DNA of 7,308 nucleotides from CAJBVG01 sp943360385 (GTDB taxonomy: Bacteria > Bacteroidota > Bacteroidia > Sphingobacteriales > Sphingobacteriaceae): contig CALRIM020000155.1 in the NCBI GenBank assembly GCA_943360385.1, positions 1 through 7,308 on the forward strand, in the 5' to 3' direction. The notes beneath the pieces are model-generated. The model was not told the DNA's origin. It did not search any database and saw only the letters and a program-made list of their open reading frames with translations. Both the position numbers and the translations under genes were made by a program. Below, in pieces: positions 1 to 6,423 of this stretch (the stretch's first letter is position 1; each line of letters starts with the position of its first letter).

Positions 1-1
1 G

Positions 2-433
2 AAAATGGATTTCAATTATTCATTTATTGGATGGGCCGTATTGATGCCACTAGGTGGAATTATTTCGATGATCTACTCGGCTAAAGAAAAGAAAAAGGCT
101 TATGTAAAAACCTATACTGATGATGTGATGAAGTACACATGGATAGCATTCGGAATATTATTAGGTATTATTATACTTTCCATGGGAAGATTACAGCTCA
201 ATACCTACCCTCTTGTAATGGTAGCTTATGGAGTACCAACTTTTATAACTGGTGGGGTATTAAGATTTAAACCCTTAATTTTTGGTGCACTAGGTTCATG
301 TATTTTAGGTATTATCGCCTTCAATTACACATTCGATATTCAATTGTTATTATTATGTGGATCGATATTACTAGCCTATATCATTCCTGGTCATATTATG
401 AGAAATCAATACATCAAATCATCTAAATTATAA
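2..433 (+). CDS. Multi-pass inner-membrane protein, 5'-truncated by window edge
   Basis: No biochemical function is known to me. The visible 142 residues from the first in-window Met (position 5) carry about five hydrophobic segments, near residues 7-25, 46-62, 69-84, 89-107 and 111-128. A basic loop AKEKKKAYVKTY lies between the first two. The frame stays open to the window edge, and the first Met leads straight into a membrane segment. From memory, similar Bacteroidota membrane proteins are about 200 residues long and end with a motif like VLRFKPLI...IPGHIMRN, so the true start is probably upstream. The protein ends 2 bp before the next gene, which suggests one operon with the beta-barrel and winged-helix genes. 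Proteins of this type often sit next to a small winged-helix regulator, so a role in membrane sensing is possible, but that is inference. Confidence 0.75.
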   Translation, partial: KMDFNYSFIGWAVLMPLGGIISMIYSAKEKKKAYVKTYTDDVMKYTWIAFGILLGIIILSMGRLQLNTYPLVMVAYGVPTFITGGVLRFKPLIFGALGSCILGIIAFNYTFDIQLLLLCGSILLAYIIPGHIMRNQYIKSSKL

Positions 434-435
434 AT

Positions 436-1140
436 ATGAAAAAGGTAATATCATTAAAATGGCACGAGTTGTTACTCATTATTTCACTCGTACTAATTCA
501 TTCTTATAGTCATGCTCAAAACAAAGATGAAGGCACCTATGGTGGCGCTGGATATTTCGGATTTCGTTTTATGAAGTATGATTTTAGTAAGCTTAATGCA
601 AGTTTTTCTTCCAATAACTTACCTCTAATTTCTGAGAACATTATCGGATTTGGTGGTGGCGGGCATGGTTACATTAATAAGATCATTATAGGAGGAGAAG
701 GTTATACTTTTGAATTGATTGATAAAAACAACGGAAATTATCTGACCCAAGTAAAGGGCGATGTAGGTTTTTTTAATCTTGGTTATTTATTGATAAACAA
801 AGACAAATGGATGCTCTCTCCGATGCTTGGTATAGGTGCTCATACCATGGAAATTGAAATAACCGAAAGTAACAATGAAAGTTTTAGTCAGATTTTATCA
901 GATCCCAAAAACAGTACTCGGTTAAAAAATGAACAGGTATTATTCGACCTTGGGCTTCAGGGGAATTTTTTCTTATCAGAAAATAAATTATTTTCAATTG
1001 GATTAAAAGCAGGTTATCAGTTTTCTGCGATGGAAAATAAATGGACAAATGCAAATGGTGTAATAGCAAACGGACCAGCTACCAATGCTGATGGTGCTTA
1101 TGCTCAATTACATTTTAGTTTCGGAGGTTTTAGTAAATAA
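436..1140 (+). CDS. Secreted outer-membrane beta-barrel protein of unknown function
   Basis: I do not recognise a named family. The 234-residue product begins with a typical signal peptide: MKK, a hydrophobic core LLLIISLVLI, and probable cleavage after SYSHA or SHAQ near residue 27. The mature part alternates short amphipathic strands with glycine-rich turns (GGAGYFGFRF, GFGGGGHGYI, GGEGYTFEL, SPMLGIGAHTM, GLKAGYQF) and ends with the strand AYAQLHFSFGGF close to the C terminus. This fits a small outer-membrane barrel of roughly eight strands, as in the OmpA/OmpW-like or porin-family beta-barrel groups. The start is supported by the signal peptide and by the 2-bp gap to the previous gene; a further 2-bp gap precedes the regulator gene, so all three are probably co-transcribed. 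It may be a structural protein rather than a porin. Confidence 0.75.
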   Translation: MKKVISLKWHELLLIISLVLIHSYSHAQNKDEGTYGGAGYFGFRFMKYDFSKLNASFSSNNLPLISENIIGFGGGGHGYINKIIIGGEGYTFELIDKNNGNYLTQVKGDVGFFNLGYLLINKDKWMLSPMLGIGAHTMEIEITESNNESFSQILSDPKNSTRLKNEQVLFDLGLQGNFFLSENKLFSIGLKAGYQFSAMENKWTNANGVIANGPATNADGAYAQLHFSFGGFSK

Positions 1141-1142
1141 AC

Positions 1143-1421
1143 ATGTTCAAAGAACTTGATCCCTTATTACACTCACAACTTAGATTGGCAATTATGTCGA
1201 TACTAATTTCTGTTGTGGAAGCAGATTTTCTATATATCAAAGAAAAAACAAATGCCACTGCTGGAAATCTAAGTGTTCAGATTGAAAAATTAAGCCAGGC
1301 AAATTATATTTCTGTAGAAAAAACTTTTAAAGGTAAAAAGCCTCAAACCATTTGTCGAATTACCGATACTGGTAAAGAGGCTTTTGCAAAATATGTGGAA
1401 GACTTAAAAACCTATTTTTAA
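1143..1421 (+). CDS. Small winged-helix transcriptional regulator (HTH_34-like)
   Basis: This is a 92-residue single-domain winged-helix protein of the MarR/ArsR-like type, resembling the HTH_34 'winged helix DNA-binding domain' family. Helix 1 covers about residues 8-24 (LLHSQLRLAIMSILIS). Helix 2 covers about 28-37 (DFLYIKEKTN). The probable recognition helix is about 38-55 (TAGNLSVQIEKLSQANY). The basic wing is VEKTFKGKKPQTICRIT, about 58-74, and a C-terminal helix that could dimerise follows. There is no ligand-binding or metal-binding domain, so the signal it responds to cannot be told. The length is usual for the family. It is the last gene of the cluster, 2 bp after the beta-barrel gene, and may regulate its own operon; that is inference. 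Its TAA stop is followed at once by the left arm of the inverted repeat. Confidence 0.88.
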   Translation: MFKELDPLLHSQLRLAIMSILISVVEADFLYIKEKTNATAGNLSVQIEKLSQANYISVEKTFKGKKPQTICRITDTGKEAFAKYVEDLKTYF

Positions 1422-1567
1422 TAGTAACTAAGAATTGAGATATTAGAATTGAGAAACCCACGTTCTTCATGAAATTTCACGAAATTTGAGAAAGTCACAT
1501 TAATGATTTTATTCAATCTTGTTAAATGAAATCTTCTCAATTCTAATATCTCAATTCTTAGTTACTA
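1422..1567. repeat. Perfect 34-bp inverted repeat with 78-bp spacer between convergent genes
   Basis: The left arm is 1422-1455 and the right arm is 1534-1567; the arms are exact reverse complements over 34 bp, and the match stops on both sides. Each arm begins with TAGTAACTAAG and holds two copies of AGAATTGAGA at a 14-bp spacing (1431-1440 and 1445-1454 in the left arm). The spacer 1456-1533 has no ORF and includes the 10-bp palindrome TGAAATTTCA at 1470-1479. The left arm begins one base after the TAA of the winged-helix gene. The last three bases of the right arm encode the TAG stop of the convergent lipoprotein gene. In RNA it could form a long hairpin and act as a bidirectional terminator or mRNA 3'-end protector. 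It could also be a dispersed REP- or MITE-like element, or two single units facing each other. There is no transposase, and no target duplication could be recognised. Confidence 0.93.
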
Positions 1568-2644
1568 GTCATTCGTGCCATTAGGAATAATTCCTACTTG
1601 CATAGAATTAATAGATACTCCAGTGCTTGTGTATCTACGAATATAACCTCTCTGACTAAAGTCTACTGGGTCTGCTAAGTACAATTCATCTTTATACTTA
1701 TCATAACCAACACCATAAAAATAACCTTCTACTATTGGTGTTGTGGGAGCAGTTGCATCTGAAATATTAAATTTATATAGTCCAGATAAGAAGTTATATG
1801 AACTCAAATAAAACATTGCATTTTTTGCAGCATTCATTTTAATTTTATCAGGATGATCGCCTTTTACACCGATGGTAATACTATTTAATATATTATCATT
1901 TGTTGGGTCAATTTTAACAAGCTTTCCTTCAGTATCATCATCAGTAGAAATAAAATCAACACCATAACTTCCTCTACAAAGCACCCAAACTTTACCATCA
2001 ACATCTACTTGAACTGCTACAGGAGCATCTCCTACTTTAATTTTTTTCGTTTCCAAATTAGTTGTCAAATCAATTACACTAATAGTAGAATCTAATCCGT
2101 AACCACCACAATTGGCAACGTATAATTTATTTCCTACAATACATAGCCCTTCTGGACCTGTGCCTACAGGAATAGATCTTACAATTGCATTCGTAACCAT
2201 GTTGATTTCTTTTACGGTATTAGAGGTCCAATCTGTTATAAAGGCTCTAGTTGTATCTTTATTTACCATATATCTTGGCGAGCTGAATCCTGTTATCGTT
2301 GCAATTGATAATGCATTTTTAGCTTTAATTACTTCTACTTTTGCCGATCCGTTTAAGATGATAAAACCTTTTCCATTAACGATATTCATCGATTGTGCAA
2401 CATCCCCTAAAGGTCTATTGTTTACAGCCTCGAATACGTTTGAATATAAAATATTAGAGTCCTTTATATATAAATCGATGCTTGCATTACTCGCGCCAAA
2501 ACCTCCTTCGTTTATTACGTAAACTCCCGATTTAAATGCGTCTTCTGTAGGTACCACAGGATTTGCATTTTCTGGGTCCTTAGTACAAGCACTTAAAAAA
2601 ACGATAGCACACAGTGCTATGCTTAACATTACATTTTTTTTCAT
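1565..2644 (-). CDS. Beta-propeller surface lipoprotein, BtuG-like (YncE/DUF5074 type)
   Basis: This 359-residue product is probably an outer-membrane lipoprotein that caps the neighbouring TonB receptor and captures cobalamin at the cell surface, as BtuG does in Bacteroides. It has a lipoprotein signal peptide with lipobox L17-S-A-C20, followed by TKDPEN; the charged KD resembles the surface-export signal of Bacteroidota lipoproteins. The mature part shows YncE-type propeller repeats: VYVINEGGFGASNASIDLY, KGFIILNGSAKVEVI, RAFITDWTSNTVKEINMVT, KLYVANCGGYGLDSTISVID, KVWVLCRGSYG and ELYLADPVDF. Its ATG overlaps the receptor's TGA as ATGA, implying translational coupling and shared control by the cobalamin riboswitch. 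Its final codon sequence ends in GIIPNG-TND, and the TAG stop lies inside the inverted repeat. The propeller and lipoprotein calls are firm; cobalamin binding is inferred from context. A generic surface-layer propeller is the alternative. Confidence 0.87.
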   Translation of the reverse strand: MKKNVMLSIALCAIVFLSACTKDPENANPVVPTEDAFKSGVYVINEGGFGASNASIDLYIKDSNILYSNVFEAVNNRPLGDVAQSMNIVNGKGFIILNGSAKVEVIKAKNALSIATITGFSSPRYMVNKDTTRAFITDWTSNTVKEINMVTNAIVRSIPVGTGPEGLCIVGNKLYVANCGGYGLDSTISVIDLTTNLETKKIKVGDAPVAVQVDVDGKVWVLCRGSYGVDFISTDDDTEGKLVKIDPTNDNILNSITIGVKGDHPDKIKMNAAKNAMFYLSSYNFLSGLYKFNISDATAPTTPIVEGYFYGVGYDKYKDELYLADPVDFSQRGYIRRYTSTGVSINSMQVGIIPNGTND

Positions 2645-4575
2645 TTTGTGTTAGATTTCTGATTGTTAAATTGATATTTGAAGTTTATCCCAAACACTCT
2701 TGCCGGCATGGCTTGGAATGGTATTGATTCGTATACGGTATTGAATATATTATCTACATAAATACTGGAAATAAAATAGTGCTCATTCTTCTTAACTATT
2801 TTTTGAAAACGAGCATCTACAATAGTATATCCTGGTAAAAATTCACTATGATCTGAGGTGGTAAATCGATGAGAAACACTATGGTAATTGCTTGATAACT
2901 GATAACTTTTGTAAACATAGTTTATGTTTACACCCATCTTTTCATTAGGTATATAAATAAGCTGTTTACCCACACTTACATCGTTAACATTTACAGATTT
3001 GTTGTTAATGGCTTGGGTATAAGCATAAAATAATTTTATATTAATCTGATTGTTAGGATTAAAAGTAATCTTCACTTCTTGGTCAAATTCTACTCCTTGA
3101 AGTTTTACTTCCTTTAAATTTTGGGGTGTCCAAATTCCATTTTCAATAGCAGATGGCTGCCATAAAATCCAATCGCTTACTAATGAATGATAAACACCAA
3201 TATTCGATTTTAAATAAAAATTTTTTGCTTGTTTTTGGTAACTAACTCCTACATTTTGTTCCCAGCTTTTTTCTGCATCTAAATTCGGATTTCCACCCGG
3301 CACCCAATATAAATCATTTAATCCAGGAAGGTTGTAATTTTTCGATATTTTGAGATAAGGTACTAGTCCAAGAGTATTGTATTTTATATAACTAAGCTCT
3401 AAGCTAGAAGCATAATAAACATTACCATTTACAGCTTCTGCCCTATTCGCAAAATTCAGGTTTAGCTTATCCAATAAGTTATACTTTGAGATAGAAGAGA
3501 TAGAAAATCTGTTTCGTTTTCTATATTGAAAATAGTCCTCCACAAATGCACCATCAAAAACGTACAAGTATGAAAGTTCTTGAACAAATTTCGAACTGAT
3601 AAATTTCCATGAAGTTTGATGTTGGACCTGATCAAAATAACTCCTAGTATTAAACAAAACGAAATCTTCATTATTAATATGAATTCTACTCACATATCTC
3701 AGTTGTTCTCTTGTGAAACTTACATTTGACGTAATCTGATTATTTGCATTGATTACATGCTTATAGGATGCTATACTGCGATACGATTTGTCTAGTTGAT
3801 AGTTGTTTTTTGTGCGGTTAAATATGGCAGGGCTCAATTCCCTATCGCTCTCTTGAAACCATTGATGCCATTCGATTTCATTTTTTTTATATCTAAAAAA
3901 GAATGACTGAATTATCGCAATTTGATTCCAATCTGAGTTTATTTGCTTCTGGGTTGGATTACCGAATTCAGCCCTGTTTTTATACTCATAATCGTTTTTA
4001 TACTTAATTAATGAGATGGACGTTTGGCTAGAAAAATGATCCGTTCCATTTATGTATTTAAATTGAAAATCTGTATTCTTTAAACTAGCATAATTTACAC
4101 CGACCTTAAATTGTTCAATCCCATATCGTGGTAATGTATTTAACATTAATATACCAGATAAGGCACTATTACCATTTATAGCAGTACTCCCTCCTTTTTC
4201 TAGTTTTAAATCGTCGGAAGTATTGGTAGAAATCAATGAAACATCGTTCATATTCAACATTGGAGAGCCAATACTAAGGCCATTCCATACTACTTTACTA
4301 TGGGAAGAATTGGCACCACGAATACTCATAACAGAGGAACCTGAGGTACCATATGTTTTAAACTGAACGCTTGAGTTTTCTTGTAAAAATCTGCTTAAGT
4401 TTTGAACTTCTGCTGATGCTAATCTGGCACTATCAAAATCATCGGTAGTATTTGTTAAAACTAACTTATAAGTACTAACACGTACTTCCTTTATACGAAC
4501 CGTATCCGAAGGAAAAGCACTTTGGGCAATTACAGGAAACACCAAAATGGTTAGTAAAAAAATTAGTTTTCTCAT
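2641..4575 (-). CDS. btuB: TonB-dependent outer-membrane receptor, probable cobalamin transporter BtuB
   Basis: Outer-membrane active transporter driven by TonB-ExbBD; the riboswitch upstream points to cobalamin or a related corrinoid as substrate. The 644-residue product has a signal peptide (MRKLIFLLTILVFPVIAQSA, about 1-20), a possible TonB box near DTVRIKEVRVS (24-34), and a plug domain at about 45-150 with the typical stretches SIRGANSSHSKVVWNGL (84-100) and LEKGGSTAINGNSALSG. A 22-strand-type barrel follows, with NYNLPGLNDLYWVPGGNPNLDAEKSWEQN, a common feature of this class. The last strand, FGINFKYQF, is followed by an eight-residue hydrophilic tail. There is no N-terminal carboxypeptidase-like domain, so it is the short receptor type rather than a SusC. 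The length is close to BtuB-type receptors. It is first in a two-gene unit, overlapping the lipoprotein gene by 4 bp. Receptor class is certain; substrate is inferred from the riboswitch and partner. Confidence 0.9.
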   Translation of the reverse strand: MRKLIFLLTILVFPVIAQSAFPSDTVRIKEVRVSTYKLVLTNTTDDFDSARLASAEVQNLSRFLQENSSVQFKTYGTSGSSVMSIRGANSSHSKVVWNGLSIGSPMLNMNDVSLISTNTSDDLKLEKGGSTAINGNSALSGILMLNTLPRYGIEQFKVGVNYASLKNTDFQFKYINGTDHFSSQTSISLIKYKNDYEYKNRAEFGNPTQKQINSDWNQIAIIQSFFFRYKKNEIEWHQWFQESDRELSPAIFNRTKNNYQLDKSYRSIASYKHVINANNQITSNVSFTREQLRYVSRIHINNEDFVLFNTRSYFDQVQHQTSWKFISSKFVQELSYLYVFDGAFVEDYFQYRKRNRFSISSISKYNLLDKLNLNFANRAEAVNGNVYYASSLELSYIKYNTLGLVPYLKISKNYNLPGLNDLYWVPGGNPNLDAEKSWEQNVGVSYQKQAKNFYLKSNIGVYHSLVSDWILWQPSAIENGIWTPQNLKEVKLQGVEFDQEVKITFNPNNQINIKLFYAYTQAINNKSVNVNDVSVGKQLIYIPNEKMGVNINYVYKSYQLSSNYHSVSHRFTTSDHSEFLPGYTIVDARFQKIVKKNEHYFISSIYVDNIFNTVYESIPFQAMPARVFGINFKYQFNNQKSNTK

Positions 4576-4611
4576 GCGTATAAATTAATTATAGCATCGT
4601 AGAAATCTGAT

Positions 4612-4633
4612 AAAAAAACGTTGGTTTAAAACG
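4612..4633 (-). terminator. Weak hairpin plus U7 tract in the btuB leader, possible attenuator
   Basis: Downstream of the riboswitch on the minus strand, CGTT and AACG (plus positions 4633-4630 and 4622-4619) can pair around a 7-nt loop, directly followed by seven T (4618-4612). The layout is that of an intrinsic terminator, but the stem is only 4 bp. It could be the riboswitch expression platform, or chance in AT-rich DNA. Another pairing, ATAGC (4663-4667) with GCTAT (4591-4595), would put structure near the btuB start instead. Confidence 0.2.
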
Positions 4634-4677
4634 AATGATTATCCAAGCTTCAATCCACGAAAGCTATGATATTATAT

Positions 4678-4830
4678 GCGTAGGCAGGTCTTCTGACTTA
4701 CTCTTTTGTTTCGCCTTCCCGATTACTCAGTGGCATGAATGAAACAAATCTTTTAGAGCTTACAGCAGCGGGACTGTTCTGGATTTACACCAGATTCCCT
4801 TTTAATTCCGACCTCAATCGGAAACCAAAG
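4678..4830 (-). promoter_or_regulatory. Cobalamin (AdoCbl-type) riboswitch controlling btuB and the lipoprotein gene
   Basis: The minus strand carries the conserved blocks of the cobalamin riboswitch in the right order. GGGAATCTGG and CCAGAACAGTCCC form the nested stems around 4769-4798. GCTGCTGTAAGCT follows at about 4758-4770. The B12-box core GCCACTG is at 4734-4728, and the 3' block AAGTCAGAAGACCTGCC is at 4699-4683. A CCGA/TCGG stem (4819-4806) is present near the 5' end. It lies about 100 nt upstream of the receptor ATG, in the same orientation. Ligand binding would be expected to switch off the receptor and lipoprotein genes when B12 is plentiful. End positions are approximate, and whether it acts on transcription or translation is not settled by the sequence. 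Confidence 0.96.
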
Positions 4831-4835
4831 CAATG

Positions 4836-4843
4836 CAAAAGTA
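4836..4843 (-). promoter_or_regulatory. Candidate -7 promoter box TACTTTTG for the riboswitch-btuB unit
   Basis: On the minus strand TACTTTTG matches the Bacteroidota primary sigma -7 consensus TAnnTTTG exactly. Transcription would start a few bases downstream, at the 5' edge of the riboswitch, which is where a leader promoter is expected. No clear TTG is seen at the -33 spacing, so the upstream element is weak or absent. Confidence 0.6.
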
Positions 4844-4855
4844 GAAATTAATTTT

Positions 4856-4888
4856 AGATTATATAGAATGTTTAAAACTATTTAATCT
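4856..4888 (-). terminator. AT-rich stem-loop spanning the yhhQ stop codon, possible terminator
   Basis: AGATTATATAG (4856-4866) and CTATTTAATCT (4878-4888) pair over 11 positions with one mismatch around an 11-nt loop. The stem includes the TAA of the yhhQ-family gene (4884-4882) and ends 12 bases before the candidate btuB -7 box. No T tract follows on the minus strand, so it is at best a weak intrinsic terminator; it may instead protect the 3' end, or be chance in AT-rich DNA. Confidence 0.3.
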
Positions 4889-5652
4889 TCGTTTTTGGCA
4901 TGGTCCATTAGCTTATGAGACAGCTCTTTACCAAGATACTTGTCGATAATATTGTGCACAACATATAGAATAGGCGTTACACCTAAGGCTACAATCGACT
5001 TATAAATATAGCCCACCAACCCAACTGCAATAACCTGTTTGAAGGTCCAATTCCCTCCTATATAAAAGGCTATATAAATTACCACAAAACTGTCTATTAA
5101 CTGCGAAACAAGTGTTGATCCCGTTGCTCTTAACCACAAACCCTTATCGCCTGTTTTCTTTTTTATCCAATGAAATATACTAACATCTATAAGTTGGCTT
5201 ACTAAAAAGGCTGTAATAGATCCTACAATTATCCATAGACCTTGTCCGAGTATATTATTATAAGCATGATCCATATTGAGTACCGTTCCATCTGCCAAGG
5301 TTTTATTTACCCAAAAACCTGCTGGCACTAAATTCATAGATCCATAAACCGTAAAAAAACCATAAGAAATCATTACCACTGCTACATAGGAAAGTGTCTT
5401 CACGCCTCTTTTACCAAAATATTCGTTAATTAAATCGGTCATAATAAACACAATTGGCCAGTTCAATACTCCAGCCGACATGTTTAGCGATAAATGATCG
5501 ATTCCAAAAAGTGTTAAATCAAGTTCCCTGAATCCTAGTGTTCCTTCAACAGAAAAAATTTTCACGCCAATAAATTCAGCAATTACAGCGTTAGCAATAA
5601 AAAAGCAAGCGAGTACAATAAATAGTCTAGTTTCCTTATTTTTGAGAATCAT
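4882..5652 (-). CDS. yhhQ: Queuosine precursor transporter, YhhQ/VUT family
   Basis: Inner-membrane carrier of the YhhQ (DUF165, Vut_1) family, which takes up queuosine precursors such as preQ0/preQ1 for the wobble-base modification of tRNAs with GUN anticodons. The 256-residue product has about six membrane segments. Family motifs are visible: NAVIAEFIGVKIF (21-33), NWPIVFIMTDLINEYFGKRG (64-83), AFLVSQLIDVSIFHWIKKKT (148-167) and STLVSQLIDSFVVIYIAF (179-196), the last with the polar QLID pair typical of the family. The length is slightly above the usual 220-240. The start is supported because the N terminus aligns with the usual family beginning just before the first membrane segment. No queuosine biosynthesis gene or preQ1 riboswitch is visible nearby. 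Its start codon is 9 bp from that of the divergent amidase gene. Substrate is taken from the family, not tested here. Confidence 0.93.
   Translation of the reverse strand: MILKNKETRLFIVLACFFIANAVIAEFIGVKIFSVEGTLGFRELDLTLFGIDHLSLNMSAGVLNWPIVFIMTDLINEYFGKRGVKTLSYVAVVMISYGFFTVYGSMNLVPAGFWVNKTLADGTVLNMDHAYNNILGQGLWIIVGSITAFLVSQLIDVSIFHWIKKKTGDKGLWLRATGSTLVSQLIDSFVVIYIAFYIGGNWTFKQVIAVGLVGYIYKSIVALGVTPILYVVHNIIDKYLGKELSHKLMDHAKNED
5637..5644 (+). promoter_or_regulatory. Candidate -7 promoter box TATTTTTG for the amidase gene
   Basis: TATTTTTG matches TAnnTTTG exactly and ends 17 bp before the amidase ATG, giving a very short leader. It lies inside the first codons of the divergent yhhQ-family gene, because only 9 bp separate the two start codons. 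No TTG is seen at the -33 spacing. No equally good box was found for yhhQ on the minus strand. Confidence 0.45.
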
Positions 5653-5661
5653 ATTACTATA

Positions 5662-6423
5662 ATGAAAGATTTAACGATAACTACCATTCAGGCCAATTTA
5701 CATTGGGAAGATAAGGAACATAACTTAAAAATGTTTCAAAAACTAATAGAAAATATTTCTGAGAATACTGACTTAATATTACTTCCTGAGATGTTTTCTA
5801 CTGGCTTTACTATGAACACTGCACTATTATCAGAGGGTATGGAAGGAAACACCGTTAGTTGGATGAAGGAAATGGCTCGTTTAAAAAATGCGGCAATTGC
5901 AGGTAGTATTATTATTGAAGAGGGAGGAAAATATTATAATAGATTAATTTGGGTGGAAGCAAATGGAAATTTAAAATACTATAATAAAAGGCACTTGTTT
6001 AGCATGAGCGATGAAAATAATTTTTTTACCGCTGGTGATGAAAAACTAATAATAGAATATAAAGATTGGAGGTTAAACCTCAATATTTGTTACGATTTAC
6101 GCTTCCCAATATGGGCTAGAAACGATAAAAAAAATCCATTTGATGTGTTAATTTACCTTGCCAGCTGGCCAGAAAAAAGAATTGAACATTGGGATACTTT
6201 ATTAAAAGCAAGAGCAATCGAAAATCAATGTTATGTAATTGGAGTAAATAGAATTGGTGAAGATGGAAATGGATTTAAATATGTAGGACATACAATAGTT
6301 GCTCATCCATTCGGAAATATACTTTATAATTCTACCGAGGCTGAGGTAAATACAATGGTACTTAGTAAACACGAATTGGAATTAAACCGAAGACAATTTC
6401 CATTCTTGAGGGATGCTGATTAA
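5662..6423 (+). CDS. Nitrilase-superfamily amidase, omega-amidase (YafV/NIT2) type
   Basis: A cytoplasmic carbon-nitrogen hydrolase, most like the omega-amidases that hydrolyse 2-oxoglutaramate or 2-oxosuccinamate to the 2-oxoacid and ammonia, in glutamine transamination and methionine salvage. The catalytic triad of the superfamily is in place: Glu43 in LLPEMFSTGF, Lys109 in YYNKRHLF, and nucleophile Cys143 in NICYDLRFPIWARN. Glu118 in SDENNFFTAG is the likely fourth conserved residue. The 253-residue length is usual for the YafV group, and the motifs KRHLF, CYDLRFPIW and YLASWPEKR favour it over nitrilases or carbamoylases. The start is supported by the standard N terminus KDLTITTIQANLHWEDKEHN. 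It is divergent from the queuosine transporter and followed after 52 bp by the porin-like gene. A repeat unit lies immediately after its TAA. Family is certain; exact substrate is inferred. Confidence 0.93.
   Translation: MKDLTITTIQANLHWEDKEHNLKMFQKLIENISENTDLILLPEMFSTGFTMNTALLSEGMEGNTVSWMKEMARLKNAAIAGSIIIEEGGKYYNRLIWVEANGNLKYYNKRHLFSMSDENNFFTAGDEKLIIEYKDWRLNLNICYDLRFPIWARNDKKNPFDVLIYLASWPEKRIEHWDTLLKARAIENQCYVIGVNRIGEDGNGFKYVGHTIVAHPFGNILYNSTEAEVNTMVLSKHELELNRRQFPFLRDAD

Noticed and set aside
884..1069. 61-codon open frame on the - strand
   Set aside because: Antisense to the beta-barrel gene; the product is low-complexity and matches no pattern I know.
1456..1533. Spacer of the inverted repeat as a small RNA or transposase remnant
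   Set aside because: It has only a 10-bp palindrome and a short GAAATTT direct repeat; there is no ORF, promoter box or recognisable RNA fold.
1422..1567. CRISPR array
   Set aside because: There are only two arms, inverted rather than direct, and no regular spacer series or cas gene.
2112..2522. 136-codon open frame on the + strand
   Set aside because: It lies antisense inside the lipoprotein gene, which has a signal peptide and propeller repeats; the antisense translation shows no domain and starts and ends without gene context.
3462..3671. 69-codon open frame on the - strand
   Set aside because: It lies in another frame of the TonB receptor gene, which is intact across the region.
5653..5661. 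preQ1 riboswitch for the queuosine transporter
   Set aside because: The 9-bp gap between divergent starts leaves no leader long enough for one.
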